Shown: positions 61,249 through 64,000 of the stretch, piece after piece
How positions within the stretch are numbered: the first letter of the stretch is position 1
Layout: every line of letters starts with the position of its first letter
Source: Candidatus Eremiobacter antarcticus
GTDB taxonomy: Bacteria > Vulcanimicrobiota > Vulcanimicrobiia > Eremiobacterales > Eremiobacteraceae
Reading direction: 5' to 3'
NCBI GenBank assembly: GCA_003244105.1
Contig: QHBK01000004.1
Location: 85,980 to 149,979 of the forward strand
Length of the DNA: 64,000 nucleotides
The notes under the pieces: generated by a model
What the model was told of the DNA's origin: nothing
Seen by the model: the letters and a program-made list of their open reading frames with translations, nothing else
The model's database searches: none
Made by a program: the position numbers and the translations under genes

Positions 61249-62663
61249 TGCGTTTCTCCAAGCGCGGAGCGCAGCAACGCGTTCAGCTCGCCGATGGAGA
61301 GGTTATCGAACGGCAGCGCGTCTTGATCGGGCGGCAAGCCCTCGAGCCGCGCCAACAGACGAGCGAAGATGAACGTCGCCTGCGGCCCGCGCTTCATCAT
61401 CTTGTACAGCGCACCGAGCTGCCAGAGAGCTGGGATGGAAGCGGGATCCAAGAATAACGCTCGTTTCAAAGCCTTTTCCGAGTCGTCGAAGGCGTCGCGC
61501 GAGGCGAGCAACGCTGCAAGCAAGACGTGCGGCTCGGGGCTGAGCGGGTTCAGCACCAAGGCTGCAGTGGCGGTGCGTTCCGCCGAAGCGGTGTCACCGG
61601 CGCGCGCCTGCGAGGCGGCTTCCAAGAGCAGCGCGTGGGCGCGTGACGTCTCCTCGCCCTCGCGGCGCTGGATGGACTCGAACGCGCGATATTGGCCGCC
61701 GATTGCGGGGGGTTTCTGGGATTTCCGCGTCCTGGGATCCTCGACCGCGACACGACCGCCGGCCCGAGCGCGTGTACGCGCAGAAGCAGGCGGTGCAGCG
61801 ACGGCGAGTGCTTGACGGAGCGGCTTGCGGTAGATGACGCCTGCGTCGTACGCCTCCGCCTTGAGACCGTTGACTGAGATGCCGCTCGCCTCGCCGTGGC
61901 CCAGCATGAGTATGCCGCCGGGGGAAAGGCAATTGGTCAAGGCTGAGATCAGGTCGGTGCGCGCGTTCTGGGTCATGTAGATGAGCACGTTGCGGCAGAC
62001 GATGTACTCGAACGAGAGCGTCCCGGGCGGGGGAAACGACGAGGCGTCCGAGAGGTTATGAGTTTGAAAGCGGACGGTCTTCTTCACATCGTCGTGAATG
62101 CGAACCGCCTGCGTTCCGGAGAGGACGAGGCCGTCGCGCGTCGTGCCCGTGCCGCGCAGCGACCAAGGCGTGTAGACGCCGAAGCGCGCAGCCGTGATCG
62201 CGTTTGAGTTCACGTCCGTTCCGAGCACCGTGAAACTGCCGGGAGCGAGCACGCGCGAAGCGACGATGGCCAACGTGTATGCTTCCTCCCCCGTGGAACA
62301 GCCGGCGCTCCACAACCATAGCGGACGAGTCAGCGCTTTGATGCCGGGCAGCAAGCGCGTCTCGACGAGGTCCCAGAGCGCCGGATCGCGGAACAAAAAG
62401 GTCTCCCCGACCGTGAGGACCGGCGCAATGGCAAGCCATTCCGTGCGTGCCGATGTGCCGTCTGAGGAGAGCAGATCCAGGTACGCGGGTTCTGCGATGC
62501 CCATGCCGTGCGCGCGGTGCCGGCACTCGTCCGCGAGCGCGGACAGGTTAGCGCGCGTGGGGGCCAAGCCCAAACCCTGTTGCAATAAGGCGCCTAGGCG
62601 TCTGTGTTCATCGCCGCCCACGGAGGCGGGTCGCAGCGCCTTCAAGTTCGAAATCGCACTCAT
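61245..62663 (-). CDS. cheR: Chemotaxis protein methyltransferase CheR with C-terminal TPR repeats
   Basis: The 472-residue enzyme methylates receptor glutamates. The SAM domain has VGETFLFRDPALWDLVE, LWLWSAGCSTGEEAYTLAI, LGTDVNSNAITAARFGVY, YIVCRNVLIYM and GILMLGHGEASG. After a basic Pro/Arg linker, TPR-like helices (about 345-455: AHALLLEAASQARAGDTASA, PHVLLAALLASRDAFDDSEK, IPALWQLGALYKMMKRGPQA) probably mediate protein contacts. It is the first gene of the minus-strand chemosensory operon. Confidence 0.93.
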   Translation of the reverse strand: MSAISNLKALRPASVGGDEHRRLGALLQQGLGLAPTRANLSALADECRHRAHGMGIAEPAYLDLLSSDGTSARTEWLAIAPVLTVGETFLFRDPALWDLVETRLLPGIKALTRPLWLWSAGCSTGEEAYTLAIVASRVLAPGSFTVLGTDVNSNAITAARFGVYTPWSLRGTGTTRDGLVLSGTQAVRIHDDVKKTVRFQTHNLSDASSFPPPGTLSFEYIVCRNVLIYMTQNARTDLISALTNCLSPGGILMLGHGEASGISVNGLKAEAYDAGVIYRKPLRQALAVAAPPASARTRARAGGRVAVEDPRTRKSQKPPAIGGQYRAFESIQRREGEETSRAHALLLEAASQARAGDTASAERTATAALVLNPLSPEPHVLLAALLASRDAFDDSEKALKRALFLDPASIPALWQLGALYKMMKRGPQATFIFARLLARLEGLPPDQDALPFDNLSIGELNALLRSALGETQ

Positions 62664-62758
62664 CTAAGGAAGATATCGGCATGGGCCGTAGGCGCGGGTC
62701 GCCGAGTGACAACCGTCACAGGGGAACTCCGAAGCGGCGGCGGCATGAGGAGACGGCA

Positions 62759-63217
62759 ATGGCAAGACTTCGGATCGTGTTATGGTGCGTCGGGTTGATC
62801 GCAGCGGCGCTGCTCTGCGTGCAAGACAGAGCTGACACAAAAACTCAGGCGGCGATCTACGGAGGCGTCGTCGACGCGAGCCACGGCAGACCCCTCGCCG
62901 GTGTGACCGTGTTAATTTTCGATCCGCGCGGCGACAAGCCGCTGGCATCGGCCTCCACGGATGCAGCGGGCAAGTACCGGCTCGAGGGTCTCAAGGCGGG
63001 CGCGTACCGGCTTCGCTTTCACAAGGCCGGCTACTACGGGGTCGAGATGACGGGAGTCAACGTCTCTGCAGACGAGCGGGTGATACTGGCCGGTGCGCTA
63101 GCGATGAGCGCGGGCAGCCTAGCCGAAGCAGAGGCTTCCCAGGGAAGCGCGTTTTGCGGCAATCTCGTACAGCCGGGTGTCACCGCCGACGTCTACGTCA
63201 TCTGCGCGGGGCGCTGA
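62759..63217 (+). CDS. Small secreted protein with a carboxypeptidase-regulatory-like domain
   Basis: The 152-residue protein has a signal peptide (MARLRIVLWCVGLIAAALLC) and one regulatory-like beta-sandwich domain (about 32-105: IYGGVVDASHGRPLAGVTVL, STDAAGKYRLEGLKAGAYRL, FHKAGYYGVEM), the same fold as at the N-terminus of the TonB receptor. Two cysteines near the C-terminus (FCGNLV, VICAGR) may form a disulphide. GAGGAGA precedes the ATG. It is divergent from cheR and lies just before the rRNA promoter. Confidence 0.75.
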   Translation: MARLRIVLWCVGLIAAALLCVQDRADTKTQAAIYGGVVDASHGRPLAGVTVLIFDPRGDKPLASASTDAAGKYRLEGLKAGAYRLRFHKAGYYGVEMTGVNVSADERVILAGALAMSAGSLAEAEASQGSAFCGNLVQPGVTADVYVICAGR

Positions 63218-63263
63218 GATCGGTAGGCCGGTCGAGCGGGACATCTGAGCTAAGCGGAGTGTC

Positions 63264-63292
63264 TTGACTCCGTCCCGACCCGGTGGTAGAAT
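63264..63292 (+). promoter_or_regulatory. rRNA operon promoter
   Basis: TTGACT (63264-63269) and TAGAAT (63287-63292) are exactly 17 nt apart, about 410 nt before the 16S gene. No other -35/-10 pair of equal quality is seen in the leader; GATAAT at 63355 lacks a good -35. Confidence 0.7.
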
Positions 63293-63311
63293 GTCCTGTG
63301 GCTCTATCTGG

Positions 63312-63330
63312 GTGCATCCCATGGATGCAC
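63312..63330 (+). other. Perfect hairpin at the start of the rRNA leader
   Basis: GTGCATCC (63312-63319) and GGATGCAC (63323-63330) pair over 8 bp with a CAT loop, within ~20 nt of the predicted transcript start. The half-site ATGGATGCACG recurs at 63648-63658, just upstream of 16S. Confidence 0.6.
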
Positions 63331-63372
63331 GAGTTACCCTCCGCCCAAACGGTGGATAATCTGATCGAAGCC

Positions 63373-63390
63373 TGTTCTTTGAAAACTAAA
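63373..63390 (+). promoter_or_regulatory. boxA-like antitermination site in the rRNA leader
   Basis: TGTTCTTTGAAAACTAAA resembles boxA (TGCTCTTTAACA), the NusB/S10 binding site used to build antitermination complexes on rRNA. The same GAAAACTAAACA context occurs in Firmicutes rRNA leaders. nusB is encoded at 48850-49359. Confidence 0.65.
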
Positions 63391-63416
63391 CAGCGCAGAC
63401 GCGAATAAAATTCGTG

Positions 63417-63465
63417 GGTCCCATAGAGCGTGCAAGTATGGGGCCGGCGTAAGCCGGTCTTTTCT
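63417..63465 (+). terminator. Terminator-like hairpin with an overlapping alternative stem in the rRNA leader
   Basis: CCGGC (63444-63448), loop GTAA, and GCCGG (63453-63457) are followed by TCTTTTCT: an intrinsic-terminator-like shape about 55 nt after boxA. An upstream stem GGTCCCATA (63417-63425) with TATGGGGCC (63437-63445) shares bases with its left arm, so the two cannot fully form together. Full-length rRNA synthesis would need read-through, consistent with boxA antitermination. Confidence 0.5.
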
Positions 63466-63558
63466 ATTTGTCGCTTGTCCAAATGGGAGTCAATCAAATC
63501 GTTCGGTGTAAAAAGCCGGACCGTCGTCAGGCTTGGATTTAGCCCCCCTGATGATGTA

Positions 63559-63596
63559 GCGTCACGCAATATGATCGCCAGCCGATCGCGTGATGC
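63559..63596 (+). other. Long bulged hairpin upstream of 16S
   Basis: GCGTCACGC (63559-63567) pairs with GCGTGATGC (63588-63596), and inside it GATCG (63573-63577) pairs with CGATC (63583-63587), giving a 14-bp stem with a 5-nt AATAT bulge and a 5-nt loop. It may take part in rRNA precursor folding or RNase III processing. Confidence 0.5.
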
Positions 63597-63702
63597 AAGC
63601 TAAAGAGCCACAAACGGTTCGTTAAGATTTGACACGCGAGATCCACATGGATGCACGCAGTTCGCTGCGGACGTACATGCGATTCTTGCGCGATCGCAAA
63701 AT

Positions 63703-64000
<298 letters not shown>

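Noticed and set aside
63629..63657. TTGACA at 63629 as a second rRNA promoter
   Set aside because: No acceptable -10 box lies 16-18 nt downstream (TGCACG at 17 nt).

Overview
The window is GC-rich, gene-dense chromosomal DNA from a bacterium with an outer membrane. The evidence for the outer membrane is a TonB-dependent receptor ending in an aromatic residue, an ExbB/ExbD/ExbD/TonB/TonB cluster and lipoproteins. Several traits point to a deep lineage nearer Terrabacteria than Proteobacteria. These are a Gram-positive-type LexA box, a G5-3D (YabE-like) gene directly upstream of rsmA, an AroH-type chorismate mutase, and a boxA-type rRNA leader. A diderm phylum such as Candidatus Eremiobacterota (WPS-2) would fit, but this is inference; the 16S start at the right edge could settle it. 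No phage, insertion sequence, CRISPR array or tRNA was recognised. GTG and TTG starts and 1-26 nt gene overlaps are common.

Layout, left part (1-35147). A partial serS and pilT lie on the minus strand. Two moeA genes follow, the second fused to a binding-protein-like domain that carries a palindromic in-frame insert. A long plus-strand run comes next: BON lipoprotein, phosphoesterase, thioesterase, smpB, tilS, hpt, ftsH, two M16 homologues without the zinc motif, a glycosyltransferase, a possible deoxyhypusine-synthase-like protein and a rhomboid. Around 16.5-21.5 kb are a second glycosyltransferase, a cation exchanger, and a minus-strand unit G5-3D, rsmA, CPBP protease driven by a clear promoter with a structured leader. 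A third glycosyltransferase is followed by a small gene under a LexA-box promoter that appears to be leaderless. A minus-strand TonB receptor and lipoprotein pair, a prepilin gene, an alkyladenine glycosylase, rho with a very long charged N-terminus, a pseudouridine synthase and aroH-aroF-tyrA follow.

Right part (35148-64000). The TonB energy cluster runs from a secreted TonB-C/TPR protein through exbB, exbD, exbD, tonB, tonB, and ends in a decayed duplicate of the tonB pair. A tight plus-strand run follows: uppP, moaC, mog, folC, folP, folB, a FolK-like/methyltransferase fusion, an AccB-like protein lacking the biotin lysine, accC, nusB, a class A PBP, xseA, xseB, tlyA and nadK. A minus-strand chemosensory operon follows (cheR, double cheW, MCP, cheA-REC, cheB, receiver). 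The window ends with a small secreted protein and the promoter, leader and first ~300 nt of a 16S rRNA gene.

Points most worth checking: the SOS-type leaderless gene at 23038; the AccB-like protein with Arg at the biotin site; the FolK-like/methyltransferase fusion in the folK position; tyrA without any standard start codon; the decayed second tonB pair; and the structured leaders before the G5-3D gene, exbB and 16S.
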